Shown here one piece after another: positions 35,817 to 47,807 of a stretch of DNA of 64,000 nucleotides (within the stretch, counting starts at the first letter, position 1; each line of letters opens with the position of its first letter). The position numbers were made by a program, and so were the translations under genes. The DNA comes from Cotesia glomerata (lineage: Eukaryota; Arthropoda; Insecta; Hymenoptera; Braconidae), in assembly GCF_020080835.1 (NCBI RefSeq), contig NC_058159.1, positions 28,743,525 through 28,807,524 on the forward strand. Reading direction: 5' to 3'. The notes below the pieces were generated by a model. That model worked only from the letters and a program-made list of their open reading frames with translations, searched no databases and was not told the origin of the DNA.

Positions 35817-37690
35817 TCAGATGTCTGCTACTTTCTGTATCTCTTTTTTAATCTGAAGAGAAATCACCAAAATATTGGAACAAATCTGACACAAACAAGA
35901 GACACTCTCCGTTGGAGGCATCGTGATACTGTTGGGTCCATTGAGAACAGCTTCAAAGCCAAGAAATTTAGTGTCCAGGTCTATTTTCGCTTTTATCAAT
36001 TCAGCGAAGCACTGCTGGACATCCCGGCTTGAATTTAAAGTCGCGAGTCTCTTGCTTCTTCGCCTCTCAGATTGTTGTCCAGTTTTGTCGTCCAGAAGTG
36101 AAAGATCTAGTGGCGCAACAACTGGGTTTGATTTTTCGGTTCTAGCTGAAGGTACTTCGCTAATTTGGTTTTGCGCTTCCTTTTTTTCAGTCAAAGGGAT
36201 TGAACGTTCTCCTCGCAGTAAAACTGAAAAAATTTTATTAATTATTATAATCTATATTATTAAAAGAAGAAGAAAAATTTAGTGGCCAATGTATTTATAT
36301 GATAAAATGAGTTTTTATGGTTAAATTTGATCGTTGGAAAAGTCTTGACCTGGAGTTGTACCTTTTCAAGGTTTCATATCATTCTAACCGATAGTCAATT
36401 TATGATGATAAGTATTTAGGCTGCATTCAACATTTCTCTATCTCTAGATACCTAATTAAGGAACGACCTTGTATCTTGAGAACTATTGACATTTTTAAAG
36501 AAATAAGCTCATTGCGACAATATACTCATCGAGACCTTTCATTTGAGTACCCACATCAATTTTTCATATATTTATAAATATTATATATATGTATATATGA
36601 AAAATATATCAAAATGCATGTGGGTACTTAAATGAAAGCTCTTGATGAGTGTAACATCGGGGTAAGCTTATATTTTAAAAAATGTCAATATTTAAGAAAG
36701 TACGGTGCAATTTAAAATAATTAAGAAATGACCTTGTGTCTTGTGAACTATTGACATTTTTAAAGATATAAGCTCATCCCAATGTTACATTCATCAATAC
36801 CTTTCATTTGAGTACCCACATCATTTTTTCATATATTTTATATATTTATATATATGAATATATGAAAAATATATCAAAATGCATGTGGGTACTCAAATGA
36901 AAGCTCTTGATGAGTGTAACATCGGGATGAGCTTATATTTTTAAAAATGTCAATAGTTAAGAAAGTACAGTGCAATTTAACGTAATGAAGAAACGACCTT
37001 GTATCTTCTGAAATATTGTCATTTTTAAAGACATAAGCTCATCCCGATGTTACACTCATCAAGACCTTTCATTTGAGTACCCACATCAATTTTTCATATA
37101 TTTTATATATTTATGTATATGAATATATGAAAAATATATGAAAATGCATGTGGGTACTCAAATGAAAGCTCTTGATGAGTGTAACATCGGGATGAGCTTA
37201 TATCTTTAGAAACGCCAATAGTTAAAAAACTACAGTGCAATTTAAAAAAAGTTACAATTTAATAAATTAAAATTTTATTTATTTATAATTCACAAATCAC
37301 GGCAGTCACAAAGTAACTGCAAGGTTTGCTAGTATCTTAATTAATTAAAAAACAATGATAAAACTTACTTATAAAAGTATTAAAATTTTCTATAAATGAT
37401 CGAGCATGTACTAATAATTTTTGAAAAGTTTCATCAGCAACTTTATCAGTAAAGTAAGTACGAGCGAGCAAAGACTGGTCCCAAGCGACGTCAACAGCCG
37501 ATTTATCATTCAAAAGTTTCCATTGCTGCTTAGAAATTTTCGACTGCCATTCCATAGCACAATCTTCTAGACGTCGGTTTATCGAGTCCATTAATTCCAG
37601 GGCTTCTTTCAATGATTGCGGCACTGAATCACCATCACCTGCTTCCTTATTTTGTTGACTGACGTTACTAAATTTTTGGACGTTTGACAT
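35817..37690 (-). CDS. Unrecognised 242-residue protein (possible kinetochore-type coiled coil)
   Basis: Exons 37369-37690 and 35817-36223 on the minus strand join in frame (NTFI|LLRGER) to 242 residues. I do not recognise the family. The N-terminal half is predicted helical (SLKEALELMDSINRRLEDCAMEWQ ... DVAWDQSLLARTYFTDKV); the second exon has a Ser/Gln-rich linker, NPVVAPLDLSLLDD, a basic patch SERRRSKRLA, and a helical end (DVQQCFAELIKAKIDLDTKF ... QICSNILVISLQIKKEIQ). PVV.PLDL also occurs in the MIS12-complex subunit NSL1, but the rest does not obviously match, so this is only a hint. An extra downstream exon may exist (35493-35690), in which case the stop at 35817 would be intronic for that isoform. 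The single intron (1145 bp) is nearly all a Helitron-like element. Confidence 0.7.
36296..37332 (+). mobile_element. Helitron-like palindromic-unit element, copy 4 (unknown-gene intron)
   Basis: Begins TATATGATAAAATGAG, with GTTGGAAAAGTCTTGACCTG and TACCTTTTCAAGGTTTCATATC as leader, and ends with hairpin GCAGTCACAAAGTAACTGC, AAGGTTTG and CTAG. Three palindromic units are unusually regular. The orientation is antisense to the host gene. Only about 72 and 36 bp of the intron lie outside it. Confidence 0.78.
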
Positions 37691-38982
37691 GTCTAAATTT
37701 CTTCTTTGATACAATATACAATACAACACATTACAAAATCTTTATAAATAAAATGACAGAAAAAAAAAAACAAAATATCGTCGACTATAAAACAAATTAA
37801 TATAAAATTTGAATATGGTATTATTTATTCAAGAAGTAGCAATAATATATAATTATTAAAGATAAATAAATATTACATGTGTAATTCAATATCATACAAA
37901 TTTTAAATCATTGGTCTAAGTAACATAGTAACACTTGTAATTTTTTTTTCTTTTTAATTTTATTTTATGACAATGAATATGATTAAAATACGTCAGTCGA
38001 CCCGACCATAGCTCCCTTGTATTTTTAAAAAATGTATTTATAATATGTATAATACATACTAGACAAATAAAAATGTGCGGAGAAAAGACTGGTTTAAATG
38101 ATAGATGAAAAATTTCGTAACATACTTTATACGCAGTGTACAAAAATATGTTCGGTAAACACCGGATTTTTTTTTTATTATTAATTTCATTCTATCTTGT
38201 ATACGCTTACGCGGGTAGAGCTAATCATTTTTTTTTTTTTTTTTATTTTATTCTATTTAGTTATTTTAATATACGGAATGTCAAAACGTTAACAGCTTTG
38301 ATAATATTTACACATCCAAAAGAAACTACAAATAATATATGTATATTGCTAGTTATCAGTCCTCACACACAAATCTCTACCGTACTTTCTTCATCAAGTA
38401 AATTTATCTCTACATTTTATTTCAATAATAAATATTTCAAAAATAAATTTCGACAATTTTTATCGTGATATTTTTAATTGTCGTTATCGGAGCAAAAAAT
38501 ATTTTGACCTTAAGATCAACATTTCTTTCTCTCTCTCTTTATCTCTTTTTCTTTTTATCAGACGGAATAGAGTTTTCCATGGCACAATCGTACTCTGAGA
38601 ATGATTTGTGTCCATTGAAGAAGATAAAAGTCATTATTTCTTCTGTAGGCTATTTTGGGGCACAGAAAATTATAAGTGAAAGTCTTAAGACAATAATAAT
38701 TATCATTATCACATTACATTTTTTTATAATGATAATTAAAATATTTATCAAATTACTAATTTTTATTTTTTTAAATGCAATTATTGATTATGATTACCAA
38801 ACATATATCTACACAATAAATATAATCATAATTGAAAAAAAAAAAAAAAAATTTTACCGGTGAAATAAATTGTTTTGTAAAAGTATGTACAATGGACTGA
38901 TAAATTTAGTTTGCAGAAAATATGTTAATACAAAGGACGGTGTCTAAGTTCTAGCCGCTTTATTGAGTTATTTTATTTAATG

Positions 38983-39127
38983 CAAAAGACCCAGTTATTG
39001 ACACTTGCAATTTTATTCTAATTAAAAAAATAATTATCTTAAAATTTATAATTATTAATTTATCAGAGTTGATTTTATTTTTTTTAATTAAAATAAAATT
39101 ACAAGTGTCAATAACTGGGTATTTTGC
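38983..39127. mobile_element. Short palindromic MITE, AGGTAAAAGACCC family
   Basis: A 145 bp inverted repeat from CAAAAGACCCAGTTATTGAC to GTCAATAACTGGGTATTTTG; the arms continue almost to the centre (CAATTTTATTCTAATTAAAA). The ends have diverged from AGGTAAAAG. The flanks share TTTAATG. Confidence 0.75.
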
Positions 39128-39597
39128 TTTAATGACTCAAAAATGATTATTTATGAATATTACCGTATAAAAAATTAAGTTTTTTATCGAATATATGATT
39201 CAGAAATTTGACAAAGTCATTCATTGTAAAAAATAATTTTCTGTTATCCTTTTCCTCCTTTCTTAACGTGTAAAAAGTTGATTAGTTAAATTACGATCAT
39301 TTATAAATTACTATACATACTCATACTTTGGATAATTATAATAATAATAAAATAATAAAATTAATAATTTCGACTTTTAATATTCAGATTATTCTTCAGA
39401 CTAGTCAATAGAGAATTGCATTAAATACAAGTACAGTATTTCGCGTTAGTACGCAGTGCCTTGCTCTCTAATAATTTTTTTATAATTAACGAATTCAAAA
39501 CTTTAACATTTAAAATATATATGCAATAGTTATATTAGTAATATATAAATATTTACATGTAATAATATTATTAACCTGTCAGAACTCATGAATTTTA

Positions 39598-40232
39598 CAC
39601 GGAAAAAACAAGATGGCACTAGATATCATCCCAGATTATACGGGGAAAAAAAAATTTCAGATAGTAGCTAGTATAATCCAGATTACAATGAGTATAATCC
39701 AGATTACAATGAGTATAATCCAGATTACAATGAGTATAATCCGGATTATAATGAGTATAATCCAGATAACACTGCGAAAAAAAAATATTTTTATTAAGAA
39801 AATTTTCTTGATACAAGAATTTATGTTCTTGAAAATTTTCAAGAATATATATTCTTAGCTCAAGAAATTGTTAAATTAATTGAAATAATTTTTACTTAAT
39901 TTAACTAAAGCTATTCTTTTGTTTATCTATTATCCAAAGATAAATATTGATGTTCTTCTCTTCAGAAATTAATAATTAATAATAATAGAATATTTGATCG
40001 TCAGCGAGTTTCTTGAGCCAAGAAATTGTTAATTGAGCAGTATTTTTTTTCTCAGTTTACAATGAGTATAATCTAGATTATACTCATTGTAATCCATATT
40101 ATAATGAGTATAATCCAGATATCACGCATTATAATTTAGATTTTTGTAGCTACTATCTAAAATTTTTTTTCACCACAGATATCACTGAGTATAATCTGGT
40201 ATGATATCCAGTATCATCTTGTTCTTTCCGTG
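39598..40232. mobile_element. TA-target MITE, CACGGAAAGAACAAG family, interrupted
   Basis: Left end CACGGAAAAAACAAGATGGC, right end CATCTTGTTCTTTCCGTG, flanked by TA. The left arm has four tandem copies of the 18-mer ATAATCCAGATTACAATG. A second AAGAAATT/AATTTCTT-rich element sits inside at about 39768-40050 (ends ACTGCGAAAAAAAAATA and TATTTTTTTTCTCAGT). Confidence 0.75.
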
Positions 40233-41024
40233 TAGTGTCTCACTCGCATTACAGCGTCGCTCTATAAATCGGATGTTATTGCGTGAGCAAAATGCTCATA
40301 ACATAAGTGCTGACGGGTTAATAATAAAAATTTACTATTTTTTTATAAATAAATCGTACTATCTCCACGGTTGTACATCGATTAGTTGATAAAAACGGAC
40401 GAATCTTAATATTTAATTACATCACACAATATTTTTTTTTTTTTTAATATTTTTTGTTATTAACAAAGATGCAAAAGCATCTGAATGTTATAGTTTTATT
40501 TTTAACTGTAGTATGACGCAATCGAACGATTAATAACTGCCGAGAAGAACAAAGTTAAGAGTATAAGTACCTGTAATTTAATTATGTTATTTATTACCAT
40601 TTTTTATTTATTTATTTATTGCCTGGATTTATTTTTTATTATCAATATTATTGTTATATTTTTTTTTTATTATTATTGTGAGCAATTAACGCTGCATTCC
40701 ACACAAAATCCGATAAATATTTTTTGATTCTTGAATTAATATTATGCTTATAATTTATAATAGATAAAACTGTTTAATTTTAATTAAAAATTTAAATAAC
40801 ATACTTTGAATAATTTAGCTTATCAATTCAAGATCAAATGTCGGGTATGTAATTCCTAATACATTAAAAATGTTTACGCGTCATATTTTTTTTTTCTTTA
40901 ATTTCTTTTTAGATTATTATTATCATTACGATTATTTTTAGTCGCGTAATGTTAAGTTTTAACGGGAAAACGCTGGTAAATTATTTGTGTAATATAAAAA
41001 CCGAACGCCGGCTAAATTTTACCC

Positions 41025-42523
41025 TCAGGATATTGCGCAAGAATTACGACCAGCGCAACTAGAACGCGAGTCAGTAATGCTGCCAGGTGAATTGCCCGGT
41101 GTTGTCAGTCCATTGTGACCCGCTCCGACGAACCGCAACTTTCGATGATGAGATCCAAGGCTCTTGCTTGAATTTTGCGATCTATTACAACGTAATTGCG
41201 ATGTCGTCGTCATTGCATACGACTTTAAGTGTGACTTAATGGACTTGGGTAAAGGCAATTGGTCTATCTCATAAACCGTTGTTCTGGCAACAATTGTACG
41301 GCATGCTATCTCTTGTAATGTGAGAACTGAAATCCAACAAGCAAACAAACAAATAGATAAAGAAAAAAAAATATAAATTTTTAATTATATTAATTAAATG
41401 TTTTTATTTTAATTAAACATTTTTATGTTAATACCTTTGTTGGATCTCCAAAGTCTTTCCATGCCATTACGGTGTAATGCCATTCGAGATAACTCCGAAA
41501 AACTTTCCCTTATGTTAAAATCGCACAAGGGCGATACTTCAAAAAATGCCATATGATTTTTAGCCGCGTATATTTCTGCATCTCGCTCTCCTACTTGTCT
41601 TTTGAACGCCAGGTGAAGTCGATTGCCGACCAATACTTTTGGTACACCTGGAGCATGCTGTGTATCAAAAAAAAAATTTGTATTTATAAATGCGCTTGAG
41701 AAAGTCATGTTCATAATTTAAAATTAAAATTATTTTTTTTAAGGGTCAGCAATAATTTACACTGCCTAAAAATAAATAATTAATAACTAGCAACTTTGCA
41801 GGCACTATGTGATTTTTGTGACTTGTGAATTATAAATAATTAAAATTTTGCTTTATTAAATAATGAATTTTGTTAAATTGTACTGTATTTTCTTAACTAT
41901 TGACATTTTTAAAGATATAAGCTCATCTCGGTGTTACACTCATCAAGACCTTTCATTTGAGTACCCATATGCATTTTGATATATTTTTCATATATACATA
42001 TACATAATATATATAAATATATGAAAAAATGATGTGGGTACTCAAATGAAAGGTCTCGATGAGCGTAACATCGGAATGAGCTTATATCTTTAAAAATGTC
42101 AATAGTTCACAAGATACAAGGTCGTTTCTTAATTATGTTAAATTGTACTGTATTTTCTTAACTATTGACGTTTTTAAAGATATAAACTCATCTCAATGTT
42201 ACAGTCATCAAGAGCTTTCATTTGAATACCCACATGCATTTTGATATATTTTTCATATATACATATATAGAATATATATAAATATATGAAAAATTGATGT
42301 GGGTACTCAAATGAAAGGTTTTAATCAGTGTAATGTTGGGGTGAGCTTATATCTTAAAAAATGTCAATAGTTCTCAAGATACAAGTTCGTTTCTTAATTA
42401 TGTTAAATTGCACTGTACTTTCTTAACTATTGACATTTTTAAAGATATAAGCTCATTCCGATGTGACACTCATCGAGACCTTTCATTTGAGTACCCACAT
42501 GCATTTTGATATATTTTTCATAT

Positions 42524-42607
<84 letters not shown>

Positions 42608-44131
42608 AAATTGATGTGGGTACTCAAATGAAAGGTCTCGATAAGTGTAACATCGGGATGAGCTTATATCTTTAAAAATGTCAATAGTTCACAAGATATA
42701 AGGTCGTTTCTTAATTGTGTTAAATTGCACTGTACCTTCTTAACTATTGACGTTTTCAAAGATATAAGCTCATCCCGATGTTACACTCATCGAGACCTTT
42801 CATTTGAGTACCCACATGCATTTCGATATATTATCCATAAATATAAATATATAAAATATATGAAAAATTGATGTGGGTACTCAAATGAAAGGTCTTGATG
42901 AGTGTAACATCGGGATGAGCTTATATCTTCAAAATTGTCAATAGTTCTCAAGATACAAGACTATCTCTTAATTATGTATCTACACTGATAAAAAAAATTG
43001 ATTCGACTCAAGAGCCAAACTCTTGAACCAAGAATTCCATTTTGAAGAAAAATATTCTCTTGAGTCAAGAGTATAAATTCTTGACTCAAGAAAATTTTCT
43101 TAGACCAAGAATAATTTCTTAGCTCAAGAATATCATTTTCTTCAAAATGGTATTCTTGGTTCATGAGTTTGGCTCTTGAGTCAAGTCAATTTTATTATCA
43201 GTGTAGAGATAGAAAATTTTCGAATGCAGCCTAAGTATCTATCATCATAAATTGACTATTAGTGAGGATGATATGAAACCTTGAAAAGGCACAAATTCAA
43301 GAACTTTGCAATGACACTAAATTTCTCTAAAAAAAAACCCATTTTATCATATGACTATCCTTTACATAAAATTCTTTTTCTCTTAATAAATAGTTAATTA
43401 CCTCTTCGACTTCTTTTAACCATCTATCGATCCCATCAAACGACCACTTATTAGTAATATCATAGACTAAAAGTATTCCTTGGGCACCTCGGGAGTAAGA
43501 TCTAATTATCGTACAAAACCTCCCTTGCCCCGAGGTATCCCATAATTGTAACTTGACTCTCTTCCCATCGAGAAGAATAGTGGTAGTTTTGTACGCTGAA
43601 ACATAAGAAGAAAAAAAAATAAAACAACCATTATTATACTTTTATTTTTTCATATAAAAAAAATAATGATAATAAGTGAAGCAAGGTCAGCGGATAGGTG
43701 CGACACAGGTGGATTTTTCTAGTGGTACGTGTAAACAATGACACCGAGCTGTGGGAATATTTATGCGTAAGTGTACTTATGAATATGACCAAAGGAAATA
43801 CAAGTGAATAAAATAAAAGTAAGGGAAAAAGAGTAAGACTGAGCGAGTGAGTTTGCCTTTTACCTCAAGGTAAAAGGCAAAGGTAGAGTGATAATAATAT
43901 ATGTATAATATAATATATAATAATAATAATAATAAAAAGAGCAACAATGAAATAAATACATGTGTATGTGTATATACCACCGCAGAAAGGAGACTCGGAA
44001 GCTCCGTCCTCGAGGCCGCTGAGAATTTCTTGTTTCCCAACGTCACTGTCTCCAACCAGAAGGAACTTTAAAAGATAGTCGTATTGTTTCTCTTGACGAG
44101 GCTTCGTTGGGGCAGCCTCACCCGCAGCCAT
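41025..44131 (-). CDS. Rab40: RAB40, Ras-like GTPase with SOCS box
   Basis: Minus-strand exons 43978-44131, 43402-43595, 41435-41657 and 41025-41326 join to 290 residues. RAB40 is an atypical Rab that uses a C-terminal SOCS box to recruit Cullin-5/Elongin ubiquitin ligase. Visible: P-loop GDSDVGK (27-33) followed by Gln instead of Ser/Thr, as is atypical in this family; WDTSGQGRF (70-78); LLVYDIT; GNRLHLAFKRQV (127-138) where classical Rabs have NKxD; SOCS box from about 193 (LTLQEIACRTIVAR ... QLPLPKSIKSHLKSY, LPLP at 214-217); and a C-terminus NSCAIS that may be prenylated. The switch I region (SPFCGGAYKTTT) is a few residues shorter than in human RAB40C. Introns are 382, 1744 and 108 bp; the long one is transposon-filled. 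Head to head with CRIPT. Confidence 0.95.
42526..42604. repeat. (TA)n microsatellite core
   Basis: About 78 bp of TA at the centre of one palindromic unit of the RAB40-intron element. Confidence 0.9.
42983..43203. mobile_element. TA-target palindromic MITE, TIR CACTGATAAAAAAAATTGA
   Basis: A 221 bp inverted repeat: CACTGATAAAAAAAATTGAT against TCAATTTTATTATCAGTG, with arms continuing through CTCAAGAGCCAAACTC. It is flanked by TA on both sides; removing it and one TA restores GTATCTAGAGATAG, the sequence in other Helitron-like copies. The insertion is therefore younger than its host element. Confidence 0.88.
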
Positions 44132-46289
44132 AATAATCCAATATCACAAACCCTACGCATACTGCAAGCCACCCTCTGAGCGAAGAGACTTTTTATTTTT
44201 TTTTTTTTTTGTTATTTATTATTTAACAAATACTCTTGATTTTTTAATGACCTCGATAAGTGGTTGACGACACACAATACACCAGGACATATCCTTTGTC
44301 TAAGCGCACCAAGTATATAAGAGCACTCTTTAATTACAAACTGAATTGCTGATCGCTGGATACTCGATATAATACTAAAAAATGTGGGCTCAAGATGTTA
44401 ATCCTTACTTATACTTTCTCAACATATGCTTCACTGGATTTTTTTGTCCACAACATCACATCACATCAAAATATATAACCCATTCCTCGCCATTCCATTT
44501 CAGTTGTTACACGATTGGTTGTCACGATTATTCTGCTCTCTATCTATATGTCTCTCGTTTTTTATCAGACCAAAGACTGTCCACAGACCTGTACTGAGAC
44601 TGCTGACTACGACACAAGAATAAAGAAGTCATACTAATAATATACACGACAAGGACACTAGATTGTTGCAGGGTTTATTTTTAACTTCTGTTGGCGCGTA
44701 ATATCTTCCGTGGGTAATTTTTAGTTGGTTAGTTTGACTGTAGGGGGCAGGCGAGGTTATCAATTTTGTTGATGAAAAACATTTTTATTTTACATCGCAA
44801 ATTTCGAGCAGGATACAGTATTGTGAAAATTTTTTTATTTAATAATTGGGATTGTGTTTTATTATAATTTATATTTTTTAATTGTTTATTAAGTTATTAT
44901 TGACGTTTATAATAATTTTTAGTTGTTTTTAAACGTTTATTTGTGGAAGTTTTTGAAATTTTATTGTAAGTATAACCTATATCTTTTTTATAATTAAAAA
45001 AATTAGACTTGAATTATAATGATTAAAATCAGCTGATTTTTGGAAGTTTTTAAATTTTATTTAACAAAAAAATTTGTTCCGAAAAATTATCTTTAAAAAA
45101 TTGCATTTTTTATTTTTTTTTATTTTTACATGTCAATTTTTTTTCAAACTTTTTTTTTGCCATGATTTATTTATTTAAAGAATTCTTATAATTATTAAAT
45201 ATATGCTAAATTAATTTTCATGTCATTAAATCATTTTTAAAATTTTTTTTTACAAACAAATTTGTTCCAAAATATTGTTTTAAAAAAATTGCATTTTGAA
45301 TTTTTTAAAATTTCTACAAGTCAATTTTTTTTTTCTAATTTTTTTTTGCCGTGATTTGTTTATTTAAAAAATTCTTAAAATTATTAAATATATGCTAAAT
45401 TAATTTTCATGTCACTAAATCATTTTTTAATTTTTTTAACAAACAAATTTGTACCAAAAAATTGTTTAAAAAAAAATTGCATTTTTAATTTTTAAAAATT
45501 TCTACAAGTCAACTTTTTTTTTTCTAATTTTTTTTGCCGTGATTTGTTTATTTAAAAAATTCTTAAAATTGTTAAATATATGCTAAATTAATTTTCATGT
45601 CACTTCATCATTTTTTAATTTTTTTAACAAAAATTTGTACCAAAATATTGTTTTAAAAAAATTGCATTTTTAATTTTTTTAAATTTCTACAAGTCAACTT
45701 TTTTTTTTCTAATTTTTTTTGCCGTGATTTGTTTATTTAAAAAATTCTTAAAATTGTTAAATATATGCTAAATTAATTTTCATGTCACTTCATCATTTTT
45801 TAATTTTTTTAACAAACAAATTTGTACCAAAATATTGTTTAAAAAAAATTGCATTTTTAGTTTTTTTAAATTTCTGTCAATTTTTTTTTTCATAATTTAC
45901 AAAAATTCTTAAAATTATAAAATATCTGCTAAATTAATATTTATTTTTATTTGACAAGTTAATTAGTTACACAAAATTATTTAAAAAAAATTATATTATT
46001 AGTTTTTTAAAAATTTCTATAATTAAAATTTTTTTTCTAAAAATTTTTGTTATAGTTCATTTAATAAAAAAATTATAAAATTTATGTTAAATTAATTAAA
46101 AAAATTATGTTGACTATTTTTAAAAAATATTCTTTTTCATATTCATATAGTTTCTTTAATTAAAATTTAATTTATTTAAGAATAAAAAAAAAGTCAGCTG
46201 TTTTCTACTTTTATACTCAATTATTTATGTTGATGAGATCATATCTAATTCCAGTAATTAAAATATTTTTCATCTGAATGTTTTAGAAA
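44132..46289. other. RAB40/CRIPT head-to-head intergenic region
   Basis: About 44132-44760 is less AT-biased and probably holds the RAB40 promoter and 5' UTR; the open frames 44382-44623 there look like by-products. 44980-46150 is AT-rich repeat (see the tandem array). The CRIPT promoter must lie in or beyond that array; no motif is called. Confidence 0.55.
45030..45960. repeat. Tandem array, ~185-190 bp unit, about 5 copies
   Basis: Successive units share AACAAATTTGTACCAAAATA, AAATTTCTACAAGTCAA, TTTTTTGCCGTGATTTGTTT and ATATGCTAAATTAATTTTCA. The last block recurs near 45203, 45392, 45581 and 45765, giving a spacing of about 185-189 bp. The first and last units are more diverged. The unit belongs to the AT-rich dispersed family seen elsewhere in the window. 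Confidence 0.8.
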
Positions 46290-46589
46290 ATGGTTTGTGA
46301 AAAGTGTGAGAAGAAACTTGGAAAAGTAGCAACACCAGACCCATGGAAATCTGGAGCACGAAACACAGTTGAAGGTGGAGGAAGAAAAATCGGAGAAAAC
46401 AAAGCTTTGACAGCTAAGTCACGATTCAATCCCTACACAGCTAAATTCGAAACCTGCAGGATATGTCGGCAAAAAGTCCACCAACTCGGGTCACACTACT
46501 GTCAGTCATGCGCTTACAAAAAAGCCATTTGCGCCATGTGCGGTAAAAAATTAATGAGCACTAAAAGTTATAAACAATCTTCTACATAA
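46290..46589 (+). CDS. CRIPT: CRIPT, cysteine-rich PDZ-binding protein
   Basis: Intronless 99-residue ORF, the usual length of the family. CRIPT is a small zinc-binding protein first described as a PDZ ligand and also associated with the minor spliceosome. Four CxxC pairs are present: C3/C6, C56/C59, C71/C74 and C81/C84. The sequence is highly conserved throughout (MVCEKCEKKL, GARNTVEGGGRKIGENKALT, QLGSHYCQSCAYKK, CAMCGKKL). The C-terminus is KQSST rather than the vertebrate KQTSV, so the last residue is Thr and not the hydrophobic residue expected of a class I PDZ ligand. A likely polyadenylation AATAAA lies after the stop near 46650-46660. Confidence 0.97.
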   Translation: MVCEKCEKKLGKVATPDPWKSGARNTVEGGGRKIGENKALTAKSRFNPYTAKFETCRICRQKVHQLGSHYCQSCAYKKAICAMCGKKLMSTKSYKQSST

Positions 46590-47807
46590 ATTACTTACTT
46601 TATGTAATTGTAAAAACAAAATAACAATTTTAATGAATTAATTTATTAATTATTAATAAATAATAATAATAAAATAAAAAAAAAAAGTCTATAGAATAAT
46701 GCATTGACGTGAAAATGATAAATTTTATTTTGTTATATAAATGGTAATTGTAATTACTTACAATCTATACTATTATGACAAAAAATGTACAATGTTACGT
46801 TACATTATTTAATAACAATTGATTAATATAATTTATAAGATAACTTAATGATTATTGTCAATATATTTTGATTTGTTTTTATTTAAAATTTGTTAGACAT
46901 TTTTTAGAAAAAATATTCTCTACATTTAAATATATTTTTGGGATACTATTAATTAAATGTATCTATTGTCCCATTACATTTAAATAAATTTATTTATTTC
47001 TATTTTAATTATTATTATTATTATTTTCAACAGCTAAAGCTAAAGTATTACAACTATTATCAATATTATTAAAATTAAAATGAATTTATACAGTCTGAGT
47101 ATTTTTATAAATATATACAATTGATCAACGGTTAGAATATTAAAAAATAATTATCAGCCCTTTAAAAAAAATATATATAATTCTGCGGCACCATAACTTA
47201 AATTATTCTACGAAAATAAAGAATTTACAAACGAAACAGACAATTGATTATCATTAATTTTAAACCATTGACATTAATTAATAAAAATAAAATTTAATTT
47301 AAAAGAAATTAATACTACGATTAATTAAAATCTTAATTACCCATAAAATTCATGCTTAAAAAGCATCTCTATAATTGTTTCGCTTTTCCACTTAATCAAC
47401 AAATGTTTACATGCATATCTGATTATAAATATAAATATTAATGAGCAGTGAATGCAATACTGACAATTTAGTATGCTAAATAAAACTTTTACTTCATTAA
47501 ATAGTCAATTAGAAAAATTATTGAAACCAATTGCCACGATAGATTTCTTTTTTTTATGGCACACAGCTTCTTCTTTCATAAATTAAACAGTATTTGCGTA
47601 TCTATAAACCAACGCATCAGTAATAACATTTTAAAATAATCTAAATAATTATTTATATTCTTGTTATCTAAAACTAAGGTGAAAGACCCAGTTATTGACA
47701 CTACCCTAGTTGTTTGACACTTGCAATTTTATTCTAATTAAAAAAATTAAATGTTCTCAAAAAACTAATTTTCTTAAAATTTATAATTCAAAAATTATAT
47801 TTATTAA

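Larger units (their letters stand above)
37691..41024. other. Intergenic region upstream of the unknown gene, downstream of RAB40
   Basis: Contains two MITEs (38983-39127, 39598-40232), long AT-rich spacer, and the likely RAB40 3' UTR towards 41024. Open stretches between 38136 and 38863 are Ile/Phe/Asn-rich translations of AT-rich DNA and are not called. Confidence 0.6.
41787..43355 (-). mobile_element. Helitron-like palindromic-unit element, copy 5 (RAB40 intron 2)
   Basis: Minus orientation: the 3' end CTAG is at 41787-41790 with a weakened hairpin beyond it, and the 5' leader (TCATATGATAAAATGGG read on minus) is near 43335-43355. At least four palindromic units. It is interrupted by the MITE at 42983-43203. 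It leaves 129 and 46 bp of the intron outside. Sense orientation relative to RAB40. Confidence 0.78.

Noticed and set aside
38136..38863. Two consecutive plus ORFs of 110 and 132 residues
   Set aside because: Ile/Phe/Ser/Lys-rich with no recognisable motif; consistent with chance ORFs in AT-rich DNA.
43777..44055. Read-through ORFs past RAB40 exon 1
   Set aside because: They extend through the GT donor into intron sequence; the spliced reading matches RAB40 exactly.
45030..45960. CRISPR-like tandem repeat
   Set aside because: Units are contiguous ~187 bp AT-rich repeats without unique spacers, in a eukaryotic context.
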